Shown here: positions 1 to 13,900 of the stretch, one piece after another
Numbering within the stretch: the stretch's first letter is position 1
Layout: every line of letters starts with the position of its first letter
Assembly (NCBI RefSeq): GCF_001014645.1
Contig: NZ_LASZ01000025.1
Location: 1 to 40,339, forward strand
Length of the DNA: 40,339 nt
DNA from: Luteimonas sp. FCS-9
Lineage (GTDB): Bacteria > Pseudomonadota > Gammaproteobacteria > Xanthomonadales > Xanthomonadaceae
Reading direction: 5' to 3'
Translations under genes and position numbers: made by a program
The notes under the pieces: model-generated
What the model saw: only the letters and a program-made list of their open reading frames with translations
Told to the model about the DNA's origin: nothing
The model's database searches: none

Positions 1-1097
1 ATGGTCTGCGGCGTCAGCCCGGCCAGCACGCCGCGGCCCAGCGGCAGGTCGGGGGTGCGCTCGCCGTTGAGGAACGGCAGCAGCGTCAGCCCGCCGGCGC
101 CCGGCGGCGTCGCATCGATGTGCGCATCGCCCTCGCGCGTGGCGAAGCCGAACATCCGCGCCACCTGCTCGGTCGCCACCGTGCAGTTCATCGTGCAGAT
201 CAGCGGCAACCAGCCGCCGGTCGAGTCGCAGAACGCGGCCCAGGCACCGGTATCCGACACCACCGGCACATCGCTGTAGGCGAACAGCGTGCCCGAGGTG
301 CCCAGGCTCATCGCCAGCCGGCCCGGCGCCACGCAGCCGGTGCCGATCGCGGCCATCATGTTGTCGCCGCCGCCGGCCGATACCCGCACGTCCGGCGACA
401 GGCCGAGTTCTTCCGCGATCGCCGGCAGCACCGGGACCAGCGCGTCGGGCTCGACCAATGGCGGCAGGCAGGCTGCGAGGTCGCGGTCGGGGGCGGTCGC
501 GCGCAGCAGCGCCGGCGACCAGGTGCGCGTGCGCACGTCGAGCCAGCCGGTCCCCGACGCATCGCCATGCTCCATCCAGCGCTGGCCGGTCAGCCAGAGA
601 TTGATGTAGTCGTGCGGCAGCGCGATCGCGGCCAGCCGTGCGTAGACCTCGGGACGGTGGGCCTTCGTCCACGGCAGCTTGGAGGCGGTGTAGCCGGCCA
701 GGATCGGGTTGCCGGCCTGCGCGATGCACGCCGCCGCGCCGCCGACCGCGTCCATGATCGGCCCGCACTGCGCGCTGGTGCTGGTGTCGCACCACAGCTT
801 GGCCGGCGCCAGCACCGCGCCCTGCGCGTCGAGCGGCACGAAGCCGTGCTGCTGGCCCGACACGCCGAGCGCGGCGATCCGGCCGCGCAGTGCCGGGTCG
901 AGCGCGGCGAAGCAGCCGCGGATCGCGTCGAGCCAATCGGCCGGGTGCTGCTCGCGGCTGCCGTCGGCGCCGGCGATCAGGTCCAGCGCCCGCCCCTGCG
1001 TCGCCAGCACCTCCCGCGAGGCCGGGTCGTAGACCACCAGCTTGACGCTCTGCGTGCCGAGGTCCAGGCCGGCGACGAGGGCCTGGCCGTCATGCAT
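1..1097 (-). CDS. xylB: Xylulokinase (3' end cut off by window edge)
   Basis: FGGY-family sugar kinase that phosphorylates D-xylulose to xylulose 5-phosphate, the entry to the pentose phosphate pathway. The frame is open from an ATG at 1097 to position 1, giving 365 of the roughly 490-500 residues usual for the family. Visible motifs are the N-terminal phosphate loop DLGTQS (from about residue 12), the SGQQHGF stretch, the substrate-side HGDASGTG segment, and GGGDNMMAAIG with the likely catalytic Asp near residue 245. The start is preceded only by a G-rich stretch and no clear Shine-Dalgarno. It lies 184 bases downstream of, and in the same direction as, the LacI-family regulator, so the two probably form one xylose/xylan unit. 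Confidence 0.93.
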   Translation of the reverse strand, partial: MHDGQALVAGLDLGTQSVKLVVYDPASREVLATQGRALDLIAGADGSREQHPADWLDAIRGCFAALDPALRGRIAALGVSGQQHGFVPLDAQGAVLAPAKLWCDTSTSAQCGPIMDAVGGAAACIAQAGNPILAGYTASKLPWTKAHRPEVYARLAAIALPHDYINLWLTGQRWMEHGDASGTGWLDVRTRTWSPALLRATAPDRDLAACLPPLVEPDALVPVLPAIAEELGLSPDVRVSAGGGDNMMAAIGTGCVAPGRLAMSLGTSGTLFAYSDVPVVSDTGAWAAFCDSTGGWLPLICTMNCTVATEQVARMFGFATREGDAHIDATPPGAGGLTLLPFLNGERTPDLPLGRGVLAGLTPQT

Positions 1098-1281
1098 GGA
1101 TGCCGCCCCCCGGCCGGGCGCGGCGCCGGCGCATCGCCTGCCGCGAACCGCCGCCCCTCACTGCCTTCCCCATCCCGCGCTGCCTCCCCGGACCGTTGTC
1201 CACCGATAGACATCCATGATGCGGGCTGCGTCGCGTCCTGTCATTGTGCGGTGCGTGAATCGGGCGCCCGCAGCGCCGCGA

Positions 1282-2289
1282 TCAACCGGGCGCGGGCCCG
1301 GTGGAGCGCCGCAACTGCAGCGTGTACGGGACCTCGACCATGCCCGCCTCGTCGCGGTCGCGCAGCGCCTTGAGCAGTTCGAGCCCGGCCAGCTGGCCCA
1401 TCTCGCGCGTGGGCTGGCGCACCGTCGTCAGCGCCGGATGGATGTGGCGCGAGATCGGCGTGTCGTCGAAACCGCAGACCGACACGTCGCGCGGCACCTG
1501 CAGCCCGAGCTCGTAGACCGCGCAGATCACGCCGGCGGCCATGTCGTCGTTGGCCGCGAAGATCGCGGTCGGCGGCTCGGGCAGCGCGAGCAGCCGCGTC
1601 GCGGCGCGGAAGCCCGATTCGTGCGAGAACTCGCCGTCGACGACCAGCGCCGGGTCGAAGGCGAGCCCGGCCTCGCGCAGGCCGTCGCGATAGCCGGCCA
1701 GGCGCCAGCCGGTGGCGCCGTGCGCCGGGTGGCCCTTGATGTGCGCGATCCGGCGATGCCCCAGCGAGGCGAGGTGCGCGACCATCTCGCGCACCGCGCT
1801 GCTCTCGTCGACGGTCACGCCGATGCGCCGGTGCGCCTCCATCGGCGAGATGCTGGCGTACGGCACGTCGAGCTCGTCGAGCCGCGCGAGCAGCGCCGGG
1901 TCGTCGGTGATCGGTGGCGTGAGCACCACGCCGTCCAGGCGCGACTGCTCGACCATCGCCTCGACCGTGTCGACGATGTCGCGCGCGTCGTAGACCAGCG
2001 GCGCGAGCATCAGGTTGTAGTGGTGCGCCTTGCAGGCATCGAGCAGGCCGAGCTCGACCTCCATCAGGTAGTTGCTCGACGGGTTGTCGTAGAGCATCGC
2101 GACCAGGTACGAGCGCCGTCCGGCCAGCGTGCGCGCCGAGGGATGCGGCGTGTAGCGCAGCTTGCCAACCGCGGCCTCGACGCGCGCGCGCGTGGCCGCG
2201 GCGACGTTGGGCTCGCGGTTGAGCACCCGCGAGACGGTCTTCATGGACACGCCGGCCTCTGCGGCGACGTCCTCGATGCGGACACGCAT
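1282..2289 (-). CDS. LacI-family transcriptional regulator (probably of xylose/xylan genes)
   Basis: A 335-residue LacI/GalR-type repressor. Residues 1-50 hold the helix-turn-helix (IEDVAAEAGVSMKTVSRVLN) and hinge helix (KLRYTPHPSARTLAG). The rest is a periplasmic-binding-like sugar sensor with typical stretches (FAANDDMAAGV, GFDDTPISRHIHPALTTV). The frame stays open upstream, but the ATG at 2289 begins exactly where LacI proteins begin (MRVRIEDVA), so the longer reading is rejected. It sits directly upstream of xylulokinase and divergent from a GH3 glucosidase, which suggests a XylR-like role controlling both. The effector is not readable from sequence; the xylose link rests on the neighbours. 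Confidence 0.92.
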   Translation of the reverse strand: MRVRIEDVAAEAGVSMKTVSRVLNREPNVAAATRARVEAAVGKLRYTPHPSARTLAGRRSYLVAMLYDNPSSNYLMEVELGLLDACKAHHYNLMLAPLVYDARDIVDTVEAMVEQSRLDGVVLTPPITDDPALLARLDELDVPYASISPMEAHRRIGVTVDESSAVREMVAHLASLGHRRIAHIKGHPAHGATGWRLAGYRDGLREAGLAFDPALVVDGEFSHESGFRAATRLLALPEPPTAIFAANDDMAAGVICAVYELGLQVPRDVSVCGFDDTPISRHIHPALTTVRQPTREMGQLAGLELLKALRDRDEAGMVEVPYTLQLRRSTGPAPG

Positions 2290-2432
2290 GATGGGATCCA
2301 GGCTCGGTGCGACTTCGCAGCGGATTCTGCCAGACGGGCACGGATCGAGTGCTCGCCGATCCACGCTTGGGGTCCGCGTTTGCCGCTCTGCAGCAAACGC
2401 CCCTGGCGGCTTGCGGTATTCTGCGCCGCTCA

Positions 2433-2446
2433 TGACAACGCTGTCA
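2433..2446. promoter_or_regulatory. Candidate LacI-type operator
   Basis: TGACAACGCTGTCA is a 14-base palindrome with perfect TGACA/TGTCA arms around a central CG, the usual layout of LacI-family operators. It lies in the divergent region between the regulator (start 2289) and the GH3 gene (start 2485), 38 bases before the latter. That this regulator binds it is inference. Confidence 0.5.
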
Positions 2447-2458
2447 GCACGGCTGACA
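2442..2458. promoter_or_regulatory. Second palindrome overlapping the operator candidate
   Basis: TGTCAGC-ACG-GCTGACA is a perfect 7-base inverted repeat with a 3-base spacer. It shares its left arm with the right arm of the 2433-2446 palindrome, so the TGTCA/TGACA element occurs three times in 26 bases. This could let a dimeric repressor occupy alternative registers. Confidence 0.4.
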
Positions 2459-2484
2459 TCCACGTAGCGGAGGGGAACCCGACG

Positions 2485-5085
<2,601 letters not shown>

Positions 5086-5158
5086 GCCGCGCGCGTCCAC
5101 ACCCGCGCCCGGATCCGGGCGCGGCACGGAACCGGCCTGCGCGACGCCCTCCGGGATC

Positions 5159-5185
5159 ACCTCCCCCGCCCGCGGGGGAGGTCGG
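5159..5185. repeat. CCTCCCCCG hairpin repeat, copy 1
   Basis: A 27-base unit identical to 5220-5246. It contains a perfect stem-loop: ACCTCCCCCG, loop CCCG, then CGGGGGAGGT. It lies in the 304-base gene-free stretch 5086-5389, downstream of the GH3 stop. There is no U-run, so it is a repeat that might also end transcription rather than a classical terminator. Confidence 0.7.
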
Positions 5186-5219
5186 ACGTGGTCATCGTCC
5201 GTGGGCGCCGCGCTTTCTT

Positions 5220-5260
5220 ACCTCCCCCGCCCGCGGGGGAGGTCGGCGCGCCCGCGCGCC
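5220..5260. repeat. CCTCCCCCG hairpin repeat, copy 2, with adjoining second hairpin
   Basis: Bases 5220-5246 repeat copy 1 exactly. They are followed directly by a second small stem-loop, GGCGCG-CCCG-CGCGCC (5245-5260). A diverged relative with the same architecture lies at 34351-34374. The rest of 5086-5389 shows no open frame with coding character, only a promoter candidate near 5353. Confidence 0.7.
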
Positions 5261-5352
5261 GGGTGGGGGCACGGGCCCTCCAAGCAGCCCTGAGGACACC
5301 CACGCAACGCAGCGGTCCACCGGGCGTCCACGCCGCACCCGCGCAGGGCGCC

Positions 5353-5358
5353 TAGACT
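5353..5358 (+). promoter_or_regulatory. Candidate -10 element for the glutathione transferase gene
   Basis: TAGACT, 31 bases before the ATG at 5390. The same TANACT word occurs upstream of the DPP IV, ketosynthase and aroE genes. No convincing -35 is visible. Confidence 0.35.
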
Positions 5359-5389
5359 CGACGCACCCTGTCAGCGGAGCGTCCCGCCC

Positions 5390-8468
<3,079 letters not shown>

Positions 8469-8487
8469 CGCACCCGGAGCGTCCCGC

Positions 8488-8988
8488 ATGTCCGCCACGC
8501 CCCCGCCTCTGCCCGCCGGCCCCACCGTTCCACACGCCGCACCGCCGCCGCGCGGCTGGTGGCAGCGGAACTGGAAGTGGGCGCTGCCGGTGGCGATCGT
8601 CTCGGCGCTCGCGCTGGCCGCCGCCGCGTTCGCCGCGCTGCTGTTCGGGATCCGCGGCAGCCTGATCGGCTCGGACGTCTACCAGGATGCGGTCGCACGG
8701 GCCCGGGCGCACCCGGAAATGGTCGCGCTGATCGGCGAGCCGATGACCGAGGGCTTCATGCCGATGGGCAGCGTCAGCAGTTCGACCACCGGCGGCGGCT
8801 CGGGCGAAGCGGACCTCATGGTCACACTGACCGGGCCCGACGGCAGCGGCACGCTGTTCGTCGAAGCCGGGCGCGCACGCGGCCAGTGGCGCTACGCCTC
8901 GCTGTTCTTCGTCGAGGAGTCAGGCGCCGGCATGGTGACGCTGGTCGACGACGACACCGGGATCGGCGCACCCGCGATCGGGCAGTGA
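8488..8988 (+). CDS. Small single-pass membrane protein, Coa1-like (cytochrome c oxidase assembly factor family)
   Basis: 166 residues: a Pro-rich cytoplasmic tail (1-22), one membrane helix (about residues 30-55, WALPVAIVSALALAAAAF) and a soluble domain with a Gly/Ser-rich middle (SVSSSTTGGGSGEADLMVTL). The domain pattern (SDVYQDAVARARAHPEMVALIGEPM, then beta strands ending WRYASLFF) resembles the Coa1/Tim21-like fold group annotated as cytochrome oxidase assembly factors. No conserved catalytic residues are apparent. It follows the DPP IV gene by 19 bases with GGAG before its ATG, so co-transcription is likely. The functional label is tentative. Confidence 0.8.
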   Translation: MSATPPPLPAGPTVPHAAPPPRGWWQRNWKWALPVAIVSALALAAAAFAALLFGIRGSLIGSDVYQDAVARARAHPEMVALIGEPMTEGFMPMGSVSSSTTGGGSGEADLMVTLTGPDGSGTLFVEAGRARGQWRYASLFFVEESGAGMVTLVDDDTGIGAPAIGQ

Positions 8989-9056
8989 CCTCCGGGCCAT
9001 TGCCGGCCCGCGGCGCGGGGTCTACGGTGGGCCGGTCGCCGCCGCCGGATCACGCC

Positions 9057-10850
9057 ATGAAGCCGCTCGTCCTCGCCATCGCCCTGACGCTCGCCGCGCC
9101 GTTCGCGGCCGGCGCCCACCCGCGCGATGCGGCCACCGTGAACGCGCCGCAGGCGGCGTCGCCCGCGTGGGTCGAACGCAGCAACACGCTCGCGCAGATC
9201 CTGATCGACGCGCAGGCGCCGTTCCAGCCCGAGTCGGCCGGCTTCTTCGGCGTCCCGGGCTACGACGACCGCGTCGCCGACCTCGGGCCCGACCACCCGC
9301 GGCGCTATCGCGAGGCGATGGCGGGCGCACGCGCGAAGCTGCAGACCCAGCTCGAGCTCGAGCGCGACGCCAACGTGCGCCAGGACCTGCAGATCCTGTT
9401 GACCAGCATCGACGAGAGCGTCGAGGGCAGCACGCTCAACGAACGGTACCTGCTGCCGTGGACCGACGCGCCGCAGCTGATCTTCGGCGGCATCAACGGC
9501 CTGCTGTCGGCGCAGACGCCGCCCGAGCGGCGCGCGCACGCCCTCGCCCGCCTGCAGCGCTACGCAGGACTCGCCGAGGGCAGCACGCCGATCACCACGC
9601 TCGCGCGCCAGCGCTACGAGGAGCGGCTGGCGAATCCCGAGCTGCTGCAGCCGACGAAGCTCGAGGTGCAGCGCGCGCTCGACAGCGCCGACACCTACAT
9701 CGCCGGCATCCGCAAGCTGTTCGAGGAATACCGGGTCGAAGGTGCCGAACCGGCGCTCGACGCGATCGCCAAGGAAATCACCGCCTACGCCGACTGGACC
9801 CGCGCGACCGTGCTGCCGAAGGCGCGCGAGGACACCCGGCTGCCGCCCGAGCTCTACGCGTTCGGCCTCAAGCAGTACGGCACCGACATCGATCCGCAGT
9901 TGCTGATGCAGCGCGCGCAGCTGGCCTTCATGGAAATCCGCGCGCAGATGCAGCAGCTCGCGCCGCTGGTTGCGAAGGACAAAGGCATCGATGCGACCGA
10001 TTACCGAGGCGTGATCGCCGCGCTCAAGCGCGACGCGATTCCCGACGACAAGTTGGAAGCCAGCTACCGCGACGTCATCGATGCGATCGACCCGATCATC
10101 GAGCGCGAAAACATCGTCGACGTGCCGCAGCGGCAGATGCAGATGCGACTGGGTTCGGCCGCCGAATCGGCCGCGTCGCCGGCGCCACACTTCCGCCCGG
10201 CGCCGCTGGTCGGCAACACCGGCCAGCAGGGCACGTTCGTGCTGCCGCTGGGCAATCCCGGCGGCGACGGTGAAGGCGATGCCTACGACGACTTCAACTT
10301 CGACGCGGTGCGCTGGACGCTGTCCGCGCACGAGGGCCGGCCGGGCCACGAGCTGCAGTTCACCGCGATGGTCGAGCGCGGCGTGTCGCTGGCGCGCTCG
10401 ATGTTCGCGTTCAACTCGGTCAACGTCGAGGGCTGGGCGCTGTACGCCGAGGCCGAACTGGTGCCCTACGAGCCGCTCGACGGCCAGCTGATCGCGCTGC
10501 AGTTCCGGCTGCTGCGCGCCGCGCGCGCGATGCTCGATCCGATGCTCAACCTCGGCCTGATCGACCGCGAGCGCGCCGGCCGCGTGCTGACCGAGGAAGT
10601 GATGCTGTCGCCGGCGATGGCGCGCCAGGAACTCGACCGCTACACCGTCAACGCACCCGGCCAGGCGACGAGCTACTTCTACGGCTACACGCGCATCCTC
10701 GAACTGCGCATGCGCACCGAGCTCGCGCTGGGCGAGACGTTCGACCGCCGCGCCTTCAACAACTTCCTGCTCGACCAGGGCCTGCTGCCGCCCGACCAGC
10801 TCGCCGAGGCGGTGGAGACGCAGTTCGTGCCCGCGCAGCAGCGCCGCTGA
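9057..10850 (+). CDS. DUF885 family exported protein, putative metallopeptidase
   Basis: 597 residues with a signal peptide (MKPLVLAIALTLAAPFAAGA). Its body is mostly helical and matches the DUF885 family, seen as distant relatives of zinc carboxypeptidases. Key motifs are HEGRPGHELQF (a metal-site HExxxxH) and EGWALYAE about 30 residues later, which together look like a zinc-binding core. Family members are usually near 600 residues, so it is complete. No substrate is known with confidence. The gene ends 13 bases before a REP-type inverted repeat that separates it from the convergent macroglobulin gene. Confidence 0.9.
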   Translation: MKPLVLAIALTLAAPFAAGAHPRDAATVNAPQAASPAWVERSNTLAQILIDAQAPFQPESAGFFGVPGYDDRVADLGPDHPRRYREAMAGARAKLQTQLELERDANVRQDLQILLTSIDESVEGSTLNERYLLPWTDAPQLIFGGINGLLSAQTPPERRAHALARLQRYAGLAEGSTPITTLARQRYEERLANPELLQPTKLEVQRALDSADTYIAGIRKLFEEYRVEGAEPALDAIAKEITAYADWTRATVLPKAREDTRLPPELYAFGLKQYGTDIDPQLLMQRAQLAFMEIRAQMQQLAPLVAKDKGIDATDYRGVIAALKRDAIPDDKLEASYRDVIDAIDPIIERENIVDVPQRQMQMRLGSAAESAASPAPHFRPAPLVGNTGQQGTFVLPLGNPGGDGEGDAYDDFNFDAVRWTLSAHEGRPGHELQFTAMVERGVSLARSMFAFNSVNVEGWALYAEAELVPYEPLDGQLIALQFRLLRAARAMLDPMLNLGLIDRERAGRVLTEEVMLSPAMARQELDRYTVNAPGQATSYFYGYTRILELRMRTELALGETFDRRAFNNFLLDQGLLPPDQLAEAVETQFVPAQQRR

Positions 10851-10863
10851 CCGCGCGCCCTTT

Positions 10864-10932
10864 GTAGGAGCGCGCTCGCGCGCGAATGACGCTGCACCAG
10901 GAAGGCCTCATCGCGCGCGAGCGCGCTCCTAC
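10864..10932. repeat. REP-type inverted repeat pair between convergent genes
   Basis: A perfect 22-base inverted repeat: arms at 10864-10885 and 10911-10932, each beginning or ending with GTAGGAGCGCGC or its complement, with 25 bases between. The GTAGGAGCGCGCTCGCGC word is the common extragenic REP type of Xanthomonadaceae and pseudomonads. It fills the gap between two convergent stop codons (10850 and 10938) and could act as a bidirectional terminator or mRNA stabiliser. Confidence 0.85.
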
Positions 10933-10937
10933 GGCGC

Positions 10938-13900
10938 CTACGGCCCGGACGGCGCGACGACGATCCGTTGCGCCTCGGTCCGCGCGTGGCTGGCGCCGCC
11001 GTACATCAGTTCGGCGGTCGCAGGCGCAGCGAGGTAGTCGCCGCCGTTGCCCGCGCGCGCGAAGTAGTGCAGGGCGTGCGTCCCCGCCGGTAGATGCTCG
11101 GCGTAGAAGCGCGGCGCACGCGGATCGAGGCGACGCGTCGCGAACCAGGCGCTGCCCGTGTCCGACACCTGCTGCAGGTCGAGCCCTGCGATCGCGCCCA
11201 GCGCCAGGTCGGTCGGCCGCAGGCCGCCCGGCACCGCATCGGTGACCGCGACGAAGTAGCGCGGCGCCGTGGTGCGCATCGTCAGCGTGACGCGCAGCCA
11301 GTCGCCTTCGCGCACGTCCGCATCGGCGATCGGCGCCCACCCGCCGTCGCGCAGCACGGCATACTGGCGCTCGATCGAAAAACCAAGCGCCGAGGCGCGC
11401 GCCTGGCGCGCATCCTCGTCGAAGACCACCTCCGCGATGTACCCCGCCGGCGCGTCGCCCGACGAGCGGTTGCGGATCGCCGCGAGCCGGCCGTCCGCGG
11501 GCAGCGCACCCTGCCATCCGGCCTGCACCTCGCCGGGCGGGACGGTCAGCGTGCGCTCGGCCGGGGTGCCGGGCTGCAGCGTCGCCGAGATCGTGCCTGT
11601 CTCCGGGCGCGCGACATCGCGCAACGCCAGCAGGCACATCGCCCCGCTCTGCGTGTCGACGGCGGGCGCGCCGCCTGCGTACAGATCGCCCAGCCCGGCG
11701 ATCAACGCGCGGCGCGCGGCCGCATGGGCGGCATCGCCGCGCAGCAGGTCGACCAGCGCGCACTGCTCGCGCAGCGGCGAGCCCATCCAGCGCGTGGCAT
11801 CGCCGTCGCCCCGCAGCGTGCGCACGGGGCCCTGCGCCGGTGCCGCCTGCAACAGGCGGGCGAGCGCAATGTCGGCCGACGGATGCTGCGCATGACGCAG
11901 GCCCACCGTCAGCGCGATGCGGGCGGGCATCGCGAGCAGGTCCCAGCGCGCGAACGCGTCGTCGAGCAGCGGGGCCGGCGCATTGCCGAACGCGCCGAGC
12001 GCAAACGCGCGCTCGTTGGCCGCGACGACATCGGGCGCGGCCGGCAGCGGCGCGCGTGCACGGCCGGCGAGGAAGTCGCGGGCGCGCCGGTCGATCTCGG
12101 CGTCGACCGGATATCCCAGGCCGCGCAGCGTGTCGAATGCCCGGACCGACCACGCGGTCAGCGCGAGCTGCGCGCGTGCGCCACTGTACGTCGCTTCCTC
12201 GCTGTCGGCGAAGAAGCGGAAATCACCGCCACGGTTCTGGAACACCGCGGCGTTGTCGAGCGCTTCGCGCACCACGGCCTCGGCGTCGGGCCACGCCGCA
12301 CCGTCGCCGCGTTCGAGCGCCAGCGCGGCCGCGACCGCGCGGCTGAGGATCTGCTCCCAGCAGCGGTGGCGATAGTCGCGCATGTCGCCGGTCCATCGCG
12401 CGACCAGGCCGGCGATCCCGTGCTGCAGCGTGACGTGCAACTGCGCATCGGTCGCGTTGTCCGGCAGCGTCGGCAGCGCCAGGTCCAGCGGCGCCTCGTC
12501 CAGCCAGCCGGCCTGCAGGCGACGGCCGCGGATCGTCGGCGGCGCGACCTCGACCGTCGCGGCGACGGCGTCGCGTCCCGCCGCGGCGTCCGCCATCGCG
12601 ACCACCTGCAACGGGCCCGGCGCATCGGGCTCGATGGTCGTCGCGATGCTGGCCTGGCCACGCGGCGCGAGCGTCACCGCCTGCGCGTCGCGCACCGGCA
12701 GCGTGAGACCGTCGACCTGCAGCACGCCCTGGACCTGCGCAGTCGCATCGCCGGACTGGCGCAGGGTCGCCGCCAGCCGCGCGCGGTCGCCGGGATACAG
12801 GCGTACCGGCGTCTGCAGGCGAACCTCCAGCGGCAACCCCGTGTCCAGCGTCGCGTCCGCGACCTGGAAGTCGTCGTCGGCATCGTTGCTCCACGCGATC
12901 GCCCGCCAGCGGGTCAGGTTGTCGGGCAGCGTCAGCGGCACCTCGCGCGTCTCACCCGGCATCAGCCGGATGCGCGGCAGCCACAGCGCCGCGTCGGCGA
13001 AGTGCGTGCGCAGGCGCGCATGGGCCTGCAGGGCACGATCCGTCCCGCTGCTGCGCGCGACGTCGACGGGATCGCGACGGCCGCTGCCGGCGTCGGCGGC
13101 GGCCTCGGCGAGCCGGCTGCCCGTGACCTCGACCCGATCGAGCGCCGAGGGCGAAGGATCGACGCTGGCACCGATGTCGGCGGCAGGCGCCGGCGCGGGC
13201 GGCGCAGGCGGCGCGGGCGCATCCATCGGCCTGGGGTCGTCGAACATGACCGGGGGCGCCTCGGGTCCAGCCGGCATCCTGGCGCTGTCCTCGGCCAGGC
13301 CCCACGGCAGGCGGACCTCCCAGGGTCCGGGGTTTCGCCATTGCGAGAATCCCACCGTGGCCGGCGCGCCGTAGGACGACTGCGCACCGAGCCAGGCGGG
13401 GCCCGCAGGATCGGCGAATGCGAGGAACGGCGCCGCCAGTGCGCGCAGCGCATCGTCGACGACGGCCAGCACGATCTCGCGCGGGCGATCGCCGGCGTTG
13501 TGCAGCCGCACGCGAGGGTGGTCGCCGGGCGCCGCCTGGCCGACGTCGAAGGCGACGGTGACCGGCGCCTCCGGCCCGGATCGGGCCGGCATCGGCACCT
13601 CGACCCGCAAGGCGGTCACGGCGGGCGCCCTGCGGATGCCGCCGGTCACCGACGAGGGCGCGGCATTGCGGACGAACGCATGCAGCACCGGCGTGCCGCG
13701 CCAGTCGCGTCCGGTGGGCAAGGCGAACTGCGCGCCGCCGCCGTCGACCGTCTCGACCCGATGCGCGAGCAGCGTGTCGTCGCCGGCGACGAAGACCAGC
13801 AGCACGCGCACCCGTGCGTGCGGCTGCCCCAGCGCGAACCGGGCCGCATCGCCTGCGGCCTCCACCGGTCCCAGCAGTTCGAGCGTCGCGCCGCGTCGCG

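Noticed and set aside
1198..1213. TGTC...GACA inverted repeat upstream of xylulokinase as a second operator.
   Set aside because: Only four-base arms, with no central symmetry like the 2433 site; chance is likely.
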